Source: Galbibacter orientalis DSM 19592
GTDB lineage: Bacteria; Bacteroidota; Bacteroidia; Flavobacteriales; Flavobacteriaceae
Direction of reading: 5' to 3'
Length of the DNA: 64,000 bases
Assembly: GCF_000260115.1 (NCBI RefSeq)
Contig: NZ_JH651379.1
Span: 2,769,466 to 2,833,465, forward strand
Shown here: positions 34,394 through 45,020 of the stretch, piece by piece
Layout of the letters: each line of letters begins with the position of its first letter
How positions within the stretch are numbered: the first letter of the stretch is position 1
Made by a program: the position numbers and the translations under genes
Notes under the pieces: generated by a model
The model's input: only the letters and a program-made list of their open reading frames with translations
Database searches by the model: none
Told to the model about the DNA's origin: nothing

Positions 34394-36787
34394 ATGAAAA
34401 AACGAAACTTAATTAAATATTCAATAGGAGCTTTATTTCTGTTATTGATAATAAAACAAGGGAAAGCTCAAATACAAAATGCAGATGTTTTAAATGCACC
34501 TGTGGATGTAAGTGAATATTTTTACGACTACCAAAACACTTTTTATTTTGCTGATAAATTAGCAGATTTTGATCCAAAAACTGGAAAAGGAAAAGTGGAA
34601 TATAAAAGATATCAATATCAAAGCAGACAGGCTTTTAATAATATGCTGATGAAACCAGATACGGTTCCAGCAAATGAGTTTCCTGCAACAGAGTATGAGG
34701 TGTCGCCAAATTTACCTTTTGAAATTCAGTTTATTTCTGATAGAACTGTTAGAATTAAAATGACATCAGGGCCACAATTTAATCCAGAAAAGGAATCTTT
34801 GATGTTGGTAGATGGGGTAGCTCCACAAAATCCAGATCAATGGAAGTATAGTAAAATAAAAGAAGGACATAAGTATACAAGTGCGCACGGAACTGTAGAA
34901 ATTCAGACCAATCCGTGGCATGTAAAAATATTTGATGAAAACGGGAAACTACTTACAAGTACATTACATACTAATGATGTAGCTAATACGTACACTCCTG
35001 TTTTACCTTTTTCTTATGTTCGAAAAAATAGTGATTATTCCAGAAGTTTTTCAGCGGCATTTACACTGCAACCAGATGAAAAAATATTTGGTTGTGGGGA
35101 ATCTTTTACGCAATTTAATAAACGAGGACAAAAGGTGGTTTTATATACAGATGATGCCAATGGAGTTCAGAATGAGACCATGTATAAACCAATTCCTTTC
35201 TATATGAGTAGTAGAGGGTATGGTGTGTTTATGCATCATTCTACACCAATTACTGTGGATTTTGGGAAGTATTTTAGTGGCGCTAATGAAATGATGATAG
35301 GAGATGATGAAGCTGATATTTTTATCTTTTTAGGAGAGCCAAAAGATATTTTAGATGAATACACTAATCTTACAGGGAAGTCGGAAATGCCTCCACTTTG
35401 GTCTTTCGGGTTTTGGATGAGTAGGATTACATATTTTTCAGAAAAAGAAGGAAGAAATGTGGCTAAAGAATTACGAAAAAATAAAATACCTAGTGATGTA
35501 ATTCATTTTGACACAGGATGGTTTGATGTTGATTGGCGTAATAATTATGAATTTGCAGGAGATAGATTTGACGATCCAAAAAAAATGCTCTCAGATTTAA
35601 AGGATGAAGGTTTTGAAGTTTGCCTATGGCAATTGCCTTATTTTACTCCTAAAAACACTTTATTTAATGAAATTGTTGAAAACGACCTAGCTGTAAAAGA
35701 CAGAAAAGGCAACATTCCTTATGAAGATGCTGTGTTAGATTTTTCCAATCCAGCAACCGTAACTTGGTACCAAAACAAACTAAAACATTTGTTTGATTTA
35801 GGGGTAAGTGTTTTTAAAGTAGATTTTGGAGAGGCAGCTCCTGCCAACGGAATATACCATTCTGGAAGAACAGGTTTTTACGAACATAACTTATACCCAC
35901 TTCGATATAATAAAGCAGTAGCAGAAATTACTAAAAAAGAAAAAGGATATACCCTTATTTGGGCTAGAAGTACATGGGCTGGAAGTCAGCGCTACCCATT
36001 ACATTGGGGAGGAGATGCAGCTACTACCAATACGGCAATGTCGGCAACCTTACGTGGCGGACTTTCTTTAGGGTTGAGTGGTTTTAGCTTTTGGAGTCAT
36101 GATGTGGGAGGATTTGTAACAAAATCTCCAGAAGATTTATACCGTAGATGGACACCATTTGGAATGTTATCATCTCATGTTAGAAGTCACGGAGAACCAC
36201 CAACAGAACCTTGGTTATACAACAAAAGTTTTTTAGAAGCTTTTAGAAAAGCTGATAATATGCGTTATAAATTAATGCCGTATATCTATGCACAAGCAAA
36301 GGAGAGTTCAGAAAAAGGACTGCCAATGATGCGTGCTTTATTTGTAGAATTCCCAGAAGATGCTGGTTCTTGGTTGGTAGATAACGAATACTTATTTGGT
36401 TCGAGTATGTTGGTAGCTCCTCTTTTTGAAAATGGAACGTCTAGAGATGTATACTTGCCAAAAGGAACTTGGATAGATTACCAAACAGGAAAAGCATATG
36501 AGGGGGGATGGCACCATATAGAAGCAGGAGATATTCCAATAATAGCATTATTTAAAAACGGAACTGTAATTCCACATATCGATTTAGCACAGTCTACAAA
36601 AGATATGGATTGGAGTAATTTAAAACTAAAAGTATTTGCTTCTTCTGAAACTACAACAGCAAAAGGCCTTGTTTATCTTCCGAAGGGAGAAAAAATAGAA
36701 ACCATAGAAGTAACTAAAGAAGGGAATAATTTTAAACTGAAAAATAATCCACTTCAAGGGAAAACATCTTTCAGTATTATAAAATAA
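34394..36787 (+). CDS. GH31 alpha-xylosidase
   Basis: A signal peptide (about 1-26, ending GKAQ) precedes the N-terminal beta domains and a GH31 barrel. The nucleophile Asp is in VFKVDFGEAAPANG (about 476), matching the FGE pattern of YicI-like alpha-xylosidases rather than the WNDMNE pattern of alpha-glucosidases. The acid/base Asp lies in HWGGDAATT (about 541). It should remove non-reducing alpha-1,6-xylose from xyloglucan oligosaccharides in the periplasm, feeding the xylose operon upstream. Confidence 0.9.
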   Translation: MKKRNLIKYSIGALFLLLIIKQGKAQIQNADVLNAPVDVSEYFYDYQNTFYFADKLADFDPKTGKGKVEYKRYQYQSRQAFNNMLMKPDTVPANEFPATEYEVSPNLPFEIQFISDRTVRIKMTSGPQFNPEKESLMLVDGVAPQNPDQWKYSKIKEGHKYTSAHGTVEIQTNPWHVKIFDENGKLLTSTLHTNDVANTYTPVLPFSYVRKNSDYSRSFSAAFTLQPDEKIFGCGESFTQFNKRGQKVVLYTDDANGVQNETMYKPIPFYMSSRGYGVFMHHSTPITVDFGKYFSGANEMMIGDDEADIFIFLGEPKDILDEYTNLTGKSEMPPLWSFGFWMSRITYFSEKEGRNVAKELRKNKIPSDVIHFDTGWFDVDWRNNYEFAGDRFDDPKKMLSDLKDEGFEVCLWQLPYFTPKNTLFNEIVENDLAVKDRKGNIPYEDAVLDFSNPATVTWYQNKLKHLFDLGVSVFKVDFGEAAPANGIYHSGRTGFYEHNLYPLRYNKAVAEITKKEKGYTLIWARSTWAGSQRYPLHWGGDAATTNTAMSATLRGGLSLGLSGFSFWSHDVGGFVTKSPEDLYRRWTPFGMLSSHVRSHGEPPTEPWLYNKSFLEAFRKADNMRYKLMPYIYAQAKESSEKGLPMMRALFVEFPEDAGSWLVDNEYLFGSSMLVAPLFENGTSRDVYLPKGTWIDYQTGKAYEGGWHHIEAGDIPIIALFKNGTVIPHIDLAQSTKDMDWSNLKLKVFASSETTTAKGLVYLPKGEKIETIEVTKEGNNFKLKNNPLQGKTSFSIIK

Positions 36788-36796
36788 AAGAAATAT

Positions 36797-38803
36797 ATGA
36801 AAACTAAATTTTTTATAGCATCGGCGGTAGCTCTTGTTACTATAGCTTGCCAAAAAGAGCAGCCTACACAATTTGAAGTAGCTTCTCCAGAAGGGGTAAA
36901 CAAGATTTCTTTTTCTCTAGAAAATGGAGCGCCAAGTTATAGCGTTACACATGGAGAAAAAACAGTTTTAAATCCTTCGAAATTGGGATTTGTTTTTAAA
37001 AATGCAGATTCGTTGAATACTAATTTTGAAATAGCTGGTATTAAAGAACGCACCTTTGATGATACTTGGGAACAGGTCTGGGGAGAGAAAAAAGAAATTC
37101 GTAATAATTATAACGAATTGGTTGTTGAATTGCAGGAAAAAGATGAAGCTAAGCGTAAGTTAAATATTGAATTTAGAGCTTTTGATGATGGAGTTGCTTT
37201 TCGATATGTTTTTCCTGAGCAAGGAATTAAAGACAGCATTTTCATTATGGACGAGTTAACAACTTTTAACTTGAAAGACGACGGGAAAGCATGGTGGATT
37301 CCAGCTTATGGGGAACAGCGTTATGAATATTTATTCAATAACGACCCTGTAAGTACGTTGGATACAGTGCATACACCGTTAACTATTGAGAGTAAAAGTG
37401 GATTGTCATTGAGTTTTCATGAGGCAAATTTGGTAGATTTTGCAAGTACAACATTAGCGCATACCGAGGGAACAACTTTAAAAACCGATTTAGTGCCTTG
37501 GGCAGATGGAGTAAAAGTTCGAACTACAGAATCGTTTAAAACACCTTGGAGAACTATTCAAATAGGAGAAAAACCAACCGATTTAATTACTTCATATTTA
37601 ATTTTAAACTTGAATGAACCTAATAAAATAGAGGATACAAGTTGGATTAAGCCTTTTAAATATTTAGGAATTTGGTGGGCAATGCACATTGGAAAATATA
37701 CCTTTTGGGAAGGTGAAAAACAAGGAGCTACCACTAAACATGCAAAAGAGTATATAGATTTTGCTGAAAAAGTTGATATAGATCATCTTTTAATTGAAGG
37801 TTGGAATAAAGGATGGACTCCAGATTGGTATAAAAATGCAATGCATCAGTTTAGTTTTACCAAAGAAGCCGATAATTTTGATTTAGAAGAAGTTACCGAT
37901 TATGCCAAAAGGCACAATGTTAGAATTATTGGATACCATGAAACGGGTTCCAATATAGATAACTATTTAAAGCAAATAGATAGCGCATTTGCGTTGTACA
38001 ATAAAGTTGGAATACACGATGTTAAGATTGGTCATGTAGGTTCACTACTTAAAATGAAAGAATGGCATCATGGTCAGTTTGGGGTGAATTACTTTAGATA
38101 TGTACTTAAAAAAGCTGCAGAATACCATTTAACAGTATTGTTTCATGAGCCAATAAAAGACACTGGAGAGCGTAGGACTTACCCAAACATGATGGCTAGA
38201 GAGGGTGCAAGAGGACAAGAATATAACGCTTGGAGTGATGGGAATCCTCCTAATTATACTACAATTTTACCTTTTACAAGATTTCTTTCAGGGCCTATGG
38301 ATTTCACTGCTGGAATTTTAGATGTTGAGGTTAAACAAGGATATCCAGGCAGACGTGTGCACAGCACAGCAGCCAAACAATTAGCTTTATTAGTAACCGT
38401 ATTTTCTCCAATCCAAATGTTGGCAGATCTACCAGAAAATTATGAAGGGCAACCAGCATTTGAGTTTTTACATGATGTTCCTACCAATTGGGAAGATACT
38501 AAAGTATTGAATGGAGAAGTAGGAGAATATATTACAACCGTTCGTAAGGATGTTGCTAGTGATGATTGGTACCTAGGGAGTATGACCAATGAAAAGGCTA
38601 GAGATTTTGAAATTTCATTATCCTTTTTAGAGGAAGGAGCTACTTATGAAGCAAAAATATATGCTGATGCAGAAGGAACAGATGAGACTCACAATCCTTC
38701 TTCAGTAGCTATATCTACTAAAGAAGTAAAAGCTTCAGATTCGTTAAACTTACATCTTGGAGCTAGCGGAGGTGTTGCTATTAGATTTAAAAAAATAGAT
38801 TAG
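36797..38803 (+). CDS. GH97 alpha-glycosidase
   Basis: Lipoprotein signal (VTIACQKE), N-terminal beta-sandwich (GH97_N), a TIM barrel with GWNKGWTPDW, GYHETGSNIDNY, LFHEPIKDTG (Glu about 450) and MAREGARGQEY, and a small C-terminal beta domain. The Glu residues in the HET, HEP and REGARG segments match the calcium/catalytic Glu set of inverting SusB-type enzymes, favouring alpha-glucosidase; the retaining alpha-galactosidase branch is the alternative. 9 bp after GH31. Confidence 0.85.
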   Translation: MKTKFFIASAVALVTIACQKEQPTQFEVASPEGVNKISFSLENGAPSYSVTHGEKTVLNPSKLGFVFKNADSLNTNFEIAGIKERTFDDTWEQVWGEKKEIRNNYNELVVELQEKDEAKRKLNIEFRAFDDGVAFRYVFPEQGIKDSIFIMDELTTFNLKDDGKAWWIPAYGEQRYEYLFNNDPVSTLDTVHTPLTIESKSGLSLSFHEANLVDFASTTLAHTEGTTLKTDLVPWADGVKVRTTESFKTPWRTIQIGEKPTDLITSYLILNLNEPNKIEDTSWIKPFKYLGIWWAMHIGKYTFWEGEKQGATTKHAKEYIDFAEKVDIDHLLIEGWNKGWTPDWYKNAMHQFSFTKEADNFDLEEVTDYAKRHNVRIIGYHETGSNIDNYLKQIDSAFALYNKVGIHDVKIGHVGSLLKMKEWHHGQFGVNYFRYVLKKAAEYHLTVLFHEPIKDTGERRTYPNMMAREGARGQEYNAWSDGNPPNYTTILPFTRFLSGPMDFTAGILDVEVKQGYPGRRVHSTAAKQLALLVTVFSPIQMLADLPENYEGQPAFEFLHDVPTNWEDTKVLNGEVGEYITTVRKDVASDDWYLGSMTNEKARDFEISLSFLEEGATYEAKIYADAEGTDETHNPSSVAISTKEVKASDSLNLHLGASGGVAIRFKKID

Positions 38804-38812
38804 CCATTTGAT

Positions 38813-40990
38813 ATGCAAAAGAAACCTTTCAAAAATATTTTTTTATATATAACTTTTGGGCTTGTAGTATCTTTATTACAAGCTCAAAAGTCTTATGACT
38901 ACCCGTTTCAAAACCCTAAAATAGCTACAGAGAAACGGGTTGATAACTTATTGTCTTTAATGACAATAGATGAAAAAGTAAATGCTTTAAGCACCAATCC
39001 AGAAGTTCCTAGGTTAGGGGTAAAAGGGACAGGACATGTTGAAGGATTACATGGCTTAGCTCTAGGAGGCCCAGCAGGATGGGGTGGAAAAGGAAAAGAA
39101 CCTTTGCCTACAACTACCTTTCCACAAGCATATGGTTTAGGAGAAACTTGGGATACAGAATTACTAAAAGAAATTGCAAAGATAGAAGGTTATGAAGCCC
39201 GATATGCCTTACAAAAATATGGGAGAGGTGGACTCGTGATTAGAGCTCCTAATGCAGATTTGGCTCGCGATCCACGTTGGGGGCGTACCGAAGAAAGCTA
39301 TGGAGAAGATGCCTTTTTTAATGGAAAAATGACAGTAGCTTTTGTAAAAGGATTACAAGGTTCTGATAAAACATATTGGCAAACAGCTTCTTTGATGAAG
39401 CACTTTTTGGCGAATAGTAATGAGGATGGACGGACGTATACTTCCTCAGATTTTGACGAAAGGTTATGGAGAGAATATTATGCCTTGCCTTTTAAAATGG
39501 GAGTAGTAGAAGGTGGATCTCGCGCATATATGGCAGCGTATAATAAAGTAAATGGGATTCCTGCAATGGTGCATCCAATGCTAAAAGATATTACTGTAGA
39601 TGAGTGGGGACAAAATGGAATTATTTGCACAGATGGAGGTGCATATAAACTATTATTGTCCGATCATAAGTATTATAAAGATAAATATTTAGGGGCTGCA
39701 GCTACTATAAAAGCAGGAATTAATCAGTTTTTAGACGATTTTACAGAAGGGGTTTACGGAGCTTTAGCTAACGGATATTTAACGGAAGCCGATTTAGATG
39801 AAGTTTTAAGAGGGAATTATCGGGTCATGATAAAACTAGGAATGCTTGATTCTTCTGCTAACAATCCGTATGCTAAAATTGGTGCAGAAGCAGATAGTAT
39901 GGATCCATGGGAATTGGAGGCTCATAAAAAACTAGCTTTAGAAGCAACCGAGAAATCGATTGTATTACTTAAAAATGATCCAGCTAAGAGATTGCTGCCT
40001 CTTCAAAAAAAGAAAGTAAAAAAGATTGCTATTATTGGAGAATATGCAGATGCTGTTTTGTTAGACTGGTATAGTGGGACTCCGCCATATACAATTTCTC
40101 CTTTACAAGGAATAAAAAATAAAGTAGGGGAAAATGTTGAAGTACTGTTTGCAAAAAATAATGCTGATGGCAAAGCTGTAGAAATAGCTAAAAATGCAGA
40201 TGTAGCCATTGTTTTTATAGGAAATCATCCTACTTGTAATGCTGGTTGGGCGCAATGTCCCGTGCCAAGTAATGGAAAAGAAGCTGTAGATAGACAGGCA
40301 TTAAATTCGGAATATGAAGATTTAGTAAAATTAGTTTACAAGGCTAATCCTAATACGGTTGTAGGATTGATTAGCAGTTTTCCTTATACAATCAATTGGA
40401 CTCAAGAAAATATTCCTGCTATTTTCCATGTAACCCAAAATAGTCAAGAATTAGGAACAGCTATTGCAAATGTGCTTTTTGGAGCATACAACCCTGCGGG
40501 GAGACTTACACAAACTTGGGTTAAAGATATTAGTGATTTACCGCCTTTAATGGATTATAACATCCGTAATGGTCGTACTTATATGTATTTTAAAGGAAAA
40601 CCTTTATATGCTTTCGGACACGGATTAAGCTATACTACTTTTAAATATAAGGATATGGAAATTCCGAAGCAAATTAAAGAAAATGAGGAAGTATCAGTAA
40701 AGGTAAATATTACAAATGCAGGAGAAGTGGATGGAGATGAGGTTGTTCAGCTTTATGTTAAACACATAAACTCGACTGTAGAGAGACCCATTAAAGAACT
40801 AAAAAGCTTTAAACGAATTCACATTAAAGCAGGAGAAACTAAAACTGTGAGCTTGCTATTAAATCCGAAAGATATGAAGTATTGGAATAAAGAAAAGCAA
40901 GATTTTATTTTAGAAAAAGATACTATTGAAGTTCAGATAGGGAGTGCTTCAAATAAAATATTTCTTTCAGAAAAAGTAGCTGTTAAGTAA
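38813..40990 (+). CDS. GH3 beta-glucosidase/beta-xylosidase
   Basis: 725 aa with a signal peptide (VVSLLQAQ), GH3 N-terminal barrel (RAPNADLARDPRWGRTEESYGED at about 139-161), nucleophile Asp in IICTDGGAY (about 273), GH3_C sandwich and a fibronectin-III-like C-terminal domain (NAGEVDGDEVVQLYVK). The general acid cannot be pinned by eye. It would release glucose from de-branched backbone or xylose from xylo-oligosaccharides. 9 bp after GH97. Confidence 0.9.
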   Translation: MQKKPFKNIFLYITFGLVVSLLQAQKSYDYPFQNPKIATEKRVDNLLSLMTIDEKVNALSTNPEVPRLGVKGTGHVEGLHGLALGGPAGWGGKGKEPLPTTTFPQAYGLGETWDTELLKEIAKIEGYEARYALQKYGRGGLVIRAPNADLARDPRWGRTEESYGEDAFFNGKMTVAFVKGLQGSDKTYWQTASLMKHFLANSNEDGRTYTSSDFDERLWREYYALPFKMGVVEGGSRAYMAAYNKVNGIPAMVHPMLKDITVDEWGQNGIICTDGGAYKLLLSDHKYYKDKYLGAAATIKAGINQFLDDFTEGVYGALANGYLTEADLDEVLRGNYRVMIKLGMLDSSANNPYAKIGAEADSMDPWELEAHKKLALEATEKSIVLLKNDPAKRLLPLQKKKVKKIAIIGEYADAVLLDWYSGTPPYTISPLQGIKNKVGENVEVLFAKNNADGKAVEIAKNADVAIVFIGNHPTCNAGWAQCPVPSNGKEAVDRQALNSEYEDLVKLVYKANPNTVVGLISSFPYTINWTQENIPAIFHVTQNSQELGTAIANVLFGAYNPAGRLTQTWVKDISDLPPLMDYNIRNGRTYMYFKGKPLYAFGHGLSYTTFKYKDMEIPKQIKENEEVSVKVNITNAGEVDGDEVVQLYVKHINSTVERPIKELKSFKRIHIKAGETKTVSLLLNPKDMKYWNKEKQDFILEKDTIEVQIGSASNKIFLSEKVAVK

Positions 40991-41031
40991 GAGCATACAA
41001 GTTGTGAGATACAATAATTTAAAATATATAA

Positions 41032-42531
41032 ATGAAGAAAATAGGATTTACATTATTTATAGTGTCAGTACTTTTAATGTCTTGTAATTCGGAAAAGAAG
41101 TCGGCCACATTAAAAGAAGAACCAGTTTATGAAGCTAATTGGGATTCTTTAGCCAAATATGAGGAAACTGCAGAGTGGTTTAAAGATGCAAAATTCGGAA
41201 TTTATGCCCATTGGGGAGTTCTTTCGGTTCCTTCTTATGCAAATGATTGGTATCCTAGGAATATGCATATTGTGGGTTCAAATGAATATAAGTACCATGT
41301 AAAAACGTATGGAGAGCCTAAGGAATTTGGATACCACGATTTTGTACCTATGTTTAAAGCTGAAAAATTTAATGCAGAACAATGGGCTTCTCTCTTTAAA
41401 AAAGCTGGTGCTAAATTTGGAGGAATTGTAGCAGAGCATCACGATGGTTGGTCAAATTGGAAGAGTAGCATTAATCCATGGAATTCCTTTGAAAAGGGGC
41501 CTCACAAAGATATTGTTGGTCAGCTAGCAAAGGCTATAAAAGCCCAAGATATGAAGTTTGTAACTTCTTTTCATAAAGCTAGAAATCTTCAGCTTTTTCA
41601 GAAAGATTCTACAAAATGGTTAGACGACACCTCATATTTCCCCTACAATCCAGAAATGCCAACTTCTTCTGAAGATTCAGAAATAAGCATTATGTATGGA
41701 AATATTTCTCCTGAAAAATTCTATCAAAACTGGTTTGGAGAACTTAAAGAAGTGATAGATAGTTACAGTCCAGATTTAATTTATTTTGATAGTAAACTGA
41801 CTAAAATTCCTGATACTTATAAAAAAGAATTTACAGCCTATTATTTTAATAATTCAGTAAAAGAAAACAAACAAGTTGTAATTACACATAAAGAAGGAGA
41901 GCTTCCAAAATCTGTTAGTATTGAAGATTTTGAAAAGGGAAGAATGAATAAAAAGACCGAAGAATTCTGGTTAACAGATGAAACTGTTTCTGTAGGAAGT
42001 TGGAGCTATACAAATACTTTAGGATTAAAATCGGCTAACGAAATAATAGATTTATTAGCAGATATTGTTAGTAAAAATGGTGCTTTGATGCTAAATGTTT
42101 CTCCAAAACCAGATGGCGAGATTCCAGTAGATCAACAAGAAGTTTTATTACAAATAGGAGCGTGGTTGGCAGTAAATGGAGAGGCTATTTATGGTACTAG
42201 AACTTGGGAGATTTTTGGAGAAGGTCCTACGAAGCAAGAGAAGTCGGGGATGTTTTTAGATAAACTTACCTATACAGCTAAGGATATTCGTTATACTAAA
42301 AAAGGGAATACGGTGTATGCTATTGTTTTAGGATGGCCTGGAGAGAGTGCAAAAGTGGATTTAACTAGTTTTACTAAAGAGGAATTAGGGAGTCTAAAAA
42401 TTCAAAGCCTAAGTATTTTAGGAACGGATAGCAAAATTGATTATAATTGGGACGATAGCGGTTTACACATTATAACTCCTAATAAAAAAGTTGATGATAG
42501 AGCATTTGTAATTAAAATTGAAATGAAGTAA
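41032..42531 (+). CDS. GH29 alpha-L-fucosidase
   Basis: The lipoprotein signal is VLLMSCNSEKK. The barrel begins WFKDAKFGIYAHWGVLSVPSY, has EHHDGWSNWKS, and the nucleophile Asp in PDLIYFDSKLT (about 245). C-terminal beta-sandwich follows. It removes alpha-linked fucose. Together with GH2 and GH31 this covers the fucose-galactose-xylose side chain of xyloglucan. Last gene of the rightward run; ends before a large hairpin region. Confidence 0.92.
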   Translation: MKKIGFTLFIVSVLLMSCNSEKKSATLKEEPVYEANWDSLAKYEETAEWFKDAKFGIYAHWGVLSVPSYANDWYPRNMHIVGSNEYKYHVKTYGEPKEFGYHDFVPMFKAEKFNAEQWASLFKKAGAKFGGIVAEHHDGWSNWKSSINPWNSFEKGPHKDIVGQLAKAIKAQDMKFVTSFHKARNLQLFQKDSTKWLDDTSYFPYNPEMPTSSEDSEISIMYGNISPEKFYQNWFGELKEVIDSYSPDLIYFDSKLTKIPDTYKKEFTAYYFNNSVKENKQVVITHKEGELPKSVSIEDFEKGRMNKKTEEFWLTDETVSVGSWSYTNTLGLKSANEIIDLLADIVSKNGALMLNVSPKPDGEIPVDQQEVLLQIGAWLAVNGEAIYGTRTWEIFGEGPTKQEKSGMFLDKLTYTAKDIRYTKKGNTVYAIVLGWPGESAKVDLTSFTKEELGSLKIQSLSILGTDSKIDYNWDDSGLHIITPNKKVDDRAFVIKIEMK

Positions 42532-42550
42532 TTCTATCAGAAATAAAAAT

Positions 42551-42739
42551 AAAACGTGGTTGTATAAAAAGTAATTAAACTCTAAATGTCATTCTGAGCT
42601 TGTCGAAGGATTATTTTTGAGTGTTCATTGTTTGAAACTTCGACAAGCTCAGTTAGATTTGTCATAGAAATCAGTTATCAAACTATGCGAAAAGCCTAGT
42701 TCGATAACTACATATTGCTTTTTTAAACAACCACGTTTT
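42551..42739. repeat. Nested palindrome between convergent GH29 and pgl genes
   Basis: Outer arms AAAACGTGGTTGT (42551-42563) and ACAACCACGTTTT (42727-42739) are a perfect 13-bp inverted repeat. Inside are CTGAGCTTGTCGAAG / CTTCGACAAGCTCAG (15-bp stem) and AGTTATC/GATAACT. Part of it (42570-42612) is a near-exact inverted copy of 54627-54690. It may act as a bidirectional terminator. Confidence 0.8.
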
Positions 42740-42758
42740 TTATAATAGTGTAATTTTT

Positions 42759-43484
42759 TTATAAGCTTAGCTTACTCGCAGCTGCTTTATCTACCATCCA
42801 AGTTACGTTGCCGTCGTCTTCATTTATAAGCTGAGAAGGGTATAAGTTGCTATTTCGTTCTCCTTGAAGAACTTCATAAAGAGCATTAGATTTTTTCTCT
42901 CCAAAAACAATAAAAACAATTTGTTTTGCTTTATTAATTAATGGTACTGTAAGTGTAATTCGGTACATGTCTTGAGGAGCTAAGAAATAAGCAGCAACCT
43001 TCTTTTCTTTTTCTTTTAAAATAATTTCTTGATTAGGGAATAAAGAGGCTGTATGTCCGTCGTCTCCCATTCCAAGTATAATAAGGTCAAAAATATCTCC
43101 TAATTCTAAATGATCTTCTAAAATAGCTTCGTATTCCTTAGCATAGACTTGAGGTTCAATGCCTTCTTTCCACATAGGAAAGATGTTTTCTTTAGGAATA
43201 GGAATATGGTTTAAAAAATTTTTTATAGCCGCTCCAGCATTACTTTTTTCATCATTTAAAGGAACCCAGCGCTCATCGCCCCAAAAAACAAATACTTTAT
43301 TCCAATTTATTTTGTTTTTATAAGCATCAGAGGCAAGTAAACGATGAAGTTCAGCAGGAGAAGAACCTCCAGTTAATGCAACTGTAAATTTACCTTTTGT
43401 TTTAATAGCGTTTGTAGCTTTTTCAACAAATAAATCGGCTAATTGGGTATTTAAATTATCTGTATTTTCAAAAACTTGAATCAT
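42759..43484 (-). CDS. pgl: 6-phosphogluconolactonase
   Basis: 241 aa of the DevB/Pgl family: VALTGGSSPAELHRLLAS, VFVFWGDERWVPLNDEKSN and LGMGDDGHTASLFP (catalytic His) are all present. It hydrolyses 6-phosphogluconolactone. Its start overlaps the zwf stop by 1 bp. Last gene of rpiB-gnd-zwf-pgl. Confidence 0.95.
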   Translation of the reverse strand: MIQVFENTDNLNTQLADLFVEKATNAIKTKGKFTVALTGGSSPAELHRLLASDAYKNKINWNKVFVFWGDERWVPLNDEKSNAGAAIKNFLNHIPIPKENIFPMWKEGIEPQVYAKEYEAILEDHLELGDIFDLIILGMGDDGHTASLFPNQEIILKEKEKKVAAYFLAPQDMYRITLTVPLINKAKQIVFIVFGEKKSNALYEVLQGERNSNLYPSQLINEDDGNVTWMVDKAAASKLSL

Positions 43485-44998
43485 TATTTTTTGTCGTTTG
43501 AATGTTTATTTACTGCCCAAACATGTCCATTTCGAGCAATTAATGCTTCGGCTGTTTCTGGTCCCCAGCTTCCTGCAGGATAATCAGGGAAATCTAGAGA
43601 ATCTCTATTTTTCCAAGCTTCCTGAATAGTAGAGATAACATCCCAAGCTTCTTCAATTTGATCAGATCTCATAAAAAGAGTGGTATCTCCAACCATAGCA
43701 TCTAGGAGTAAAGTTTCGTAGGCTTCTGGAGTTTGATTTGACCCTGTGTCGTAGTCAAAAATCATTTCCGAAGGATTCAAATTCATTTCTAAACCAGTTC
43801 TTTTAGTCATAAAACGTAATCTAATATCCATTTGTGGTTGGATATTAATGGTAAGTCTATTAGGTTTAATGCTATCTACTTGCGTTGCCGGAAAGGACGC
43901 ATGAGGAACAGGTTTAAACTGAATGGTAATAGAAGATGTTTTTTCTTGCATGCGTTTTCCTGTTCTTAGGTAGAAAGGAACATTTTGCCATCTCCAGTTA
44001 TCTAGGTAAAACTTTATAGCAGCATACGTCTCGGTATTGGAGTTTTTGTCTACCCCATTTTCGTTTCTATATCCTGGAGCTTTCTCGCCTTTTATCCAAC
44101 CCTCTCCATATTGTCCACGAACTGCGTAATGATGTACTTCTTCGGGTTTTATTCTTCGGATGGCTTTTAAGGCATCGTACTTTCTACTACGGATTTCCTC
44201 TGCATCAAAAGAAGCAGGCGGCTCCATAGCTACCATACAAAGTATTTGCAATAAATGATTTTGAATCATATCTCGCAAGGCTCCAGCACCTTCATAATAT
44301 CCGCCTCGATCTTCCACACCAACTTCTTCGGCTACTGTAATTTGTACAGAATCGATATAGTTTCTGTTCCAAAGCGGTTCGAATAAGGTATTAGCAAAAC
44401 GGAAAGCAAGAATATTTTGTACAGTTTCTTTACCAAGGTAATGGTCAATTCTAAAAATCTGTTCTTCATCAAATGTTTTAGTAAGCATTTGATTAAGTTC
44501 TACAGCCGATGCTTTATCGTATCCAAAAGGTTTTTCAACAATAATTCTATCTTTTGTTTTATCGCAGGCTAGACCAGAACCACTAATATTTTGAGTTGCA
44601 GTTTCTATAAATCTAGGCGAAACAGACAAGTAAAATAATCGGTTAGCTCTTACTCCCCAAGTATCATCATATGCTTCGATTTCTTTAAGTAAATCTGTAT
44701 AAGATTGAGCATCGTTAATATTGGAAGTGAAATAATGAAGCGATTCTTTAAATGTATTCCATTGTTTATCTTCTGGAGCACCGCTTCTCGAAAATTCAGC
44801 GAGTCCTTCATGTAGATTATCTCTATACTCATCGTTGCTTAATTCTGTTCTTCCTAACCCGTAAATCGCAAAATTTTCAGGCATCCAATTTTCTATAAAA
44901 AGATTGTAAAATGCAGGAATAAGTTTTCTTTTAGCAAGATCGCCAGTACCACCAAATATTACAATAACTGTAGGGGTTACCTTTTTATTCGTTTTCAT
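43484..44998 (-). CDS. zwf: Glucose-6-phosphate 1-dehydrogenase
   Basis: 504 aa with NADP-binding [20 protein letters not shown] and the active-site peptide [14 protein letters not shown], plus [11 protein letters not shown]-like [10 protein letters not shown]. It makes 6-phosphogluconolactone and NADPH. 22 bp after gnd. Confidence 0.96.
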   Translation of the reverse strand: MKTNKKVTPTVIVIFGGTGDLAKRKLIPAFYNLFIENWMPENFAIYGLGRTELSNDEYRDNLHEGLAEFSRSGAPEDKQWNTFKESLHYFTSNINDAQSYTDLLKEIEAYDDTWGVRANRLFYLSVSPRFIETATQNISGSGLACDKTKDRIIVEKPFGYDKASAVELNQMLTKTFDEEQIFRIDHYLGKETVQNILAFRFANTLFEPLWNRNYIDSVQITVAEEVGVEDRGGYYEGAGALRDMIQNHLLQILCMVAMEPPASFDAEEIRSRKYDALKAIRRIKPEEVHHYAVRGQYGEGWIKGEKAPGYRNENGVDKNSNTETYAAIKFYLDNWRWQNVPFYLRTGKRMQEKTSSITIQFKPVPHASFPATQVDSIKPNRLTINIQPQMDIRLRFMTKRTGLEMNLNPSEMIFDYDTGSNQTPEAYETLLLDAMVGDTTLFMRSDQIEEAWDVISTIQEAWKNRDSLDFPDYPAGSWGPETAEALIARNGHVWAVNKHSNDKK

Positions 44999-45020
44999 AT
45001 TTTTATTAATTTACAGAATG

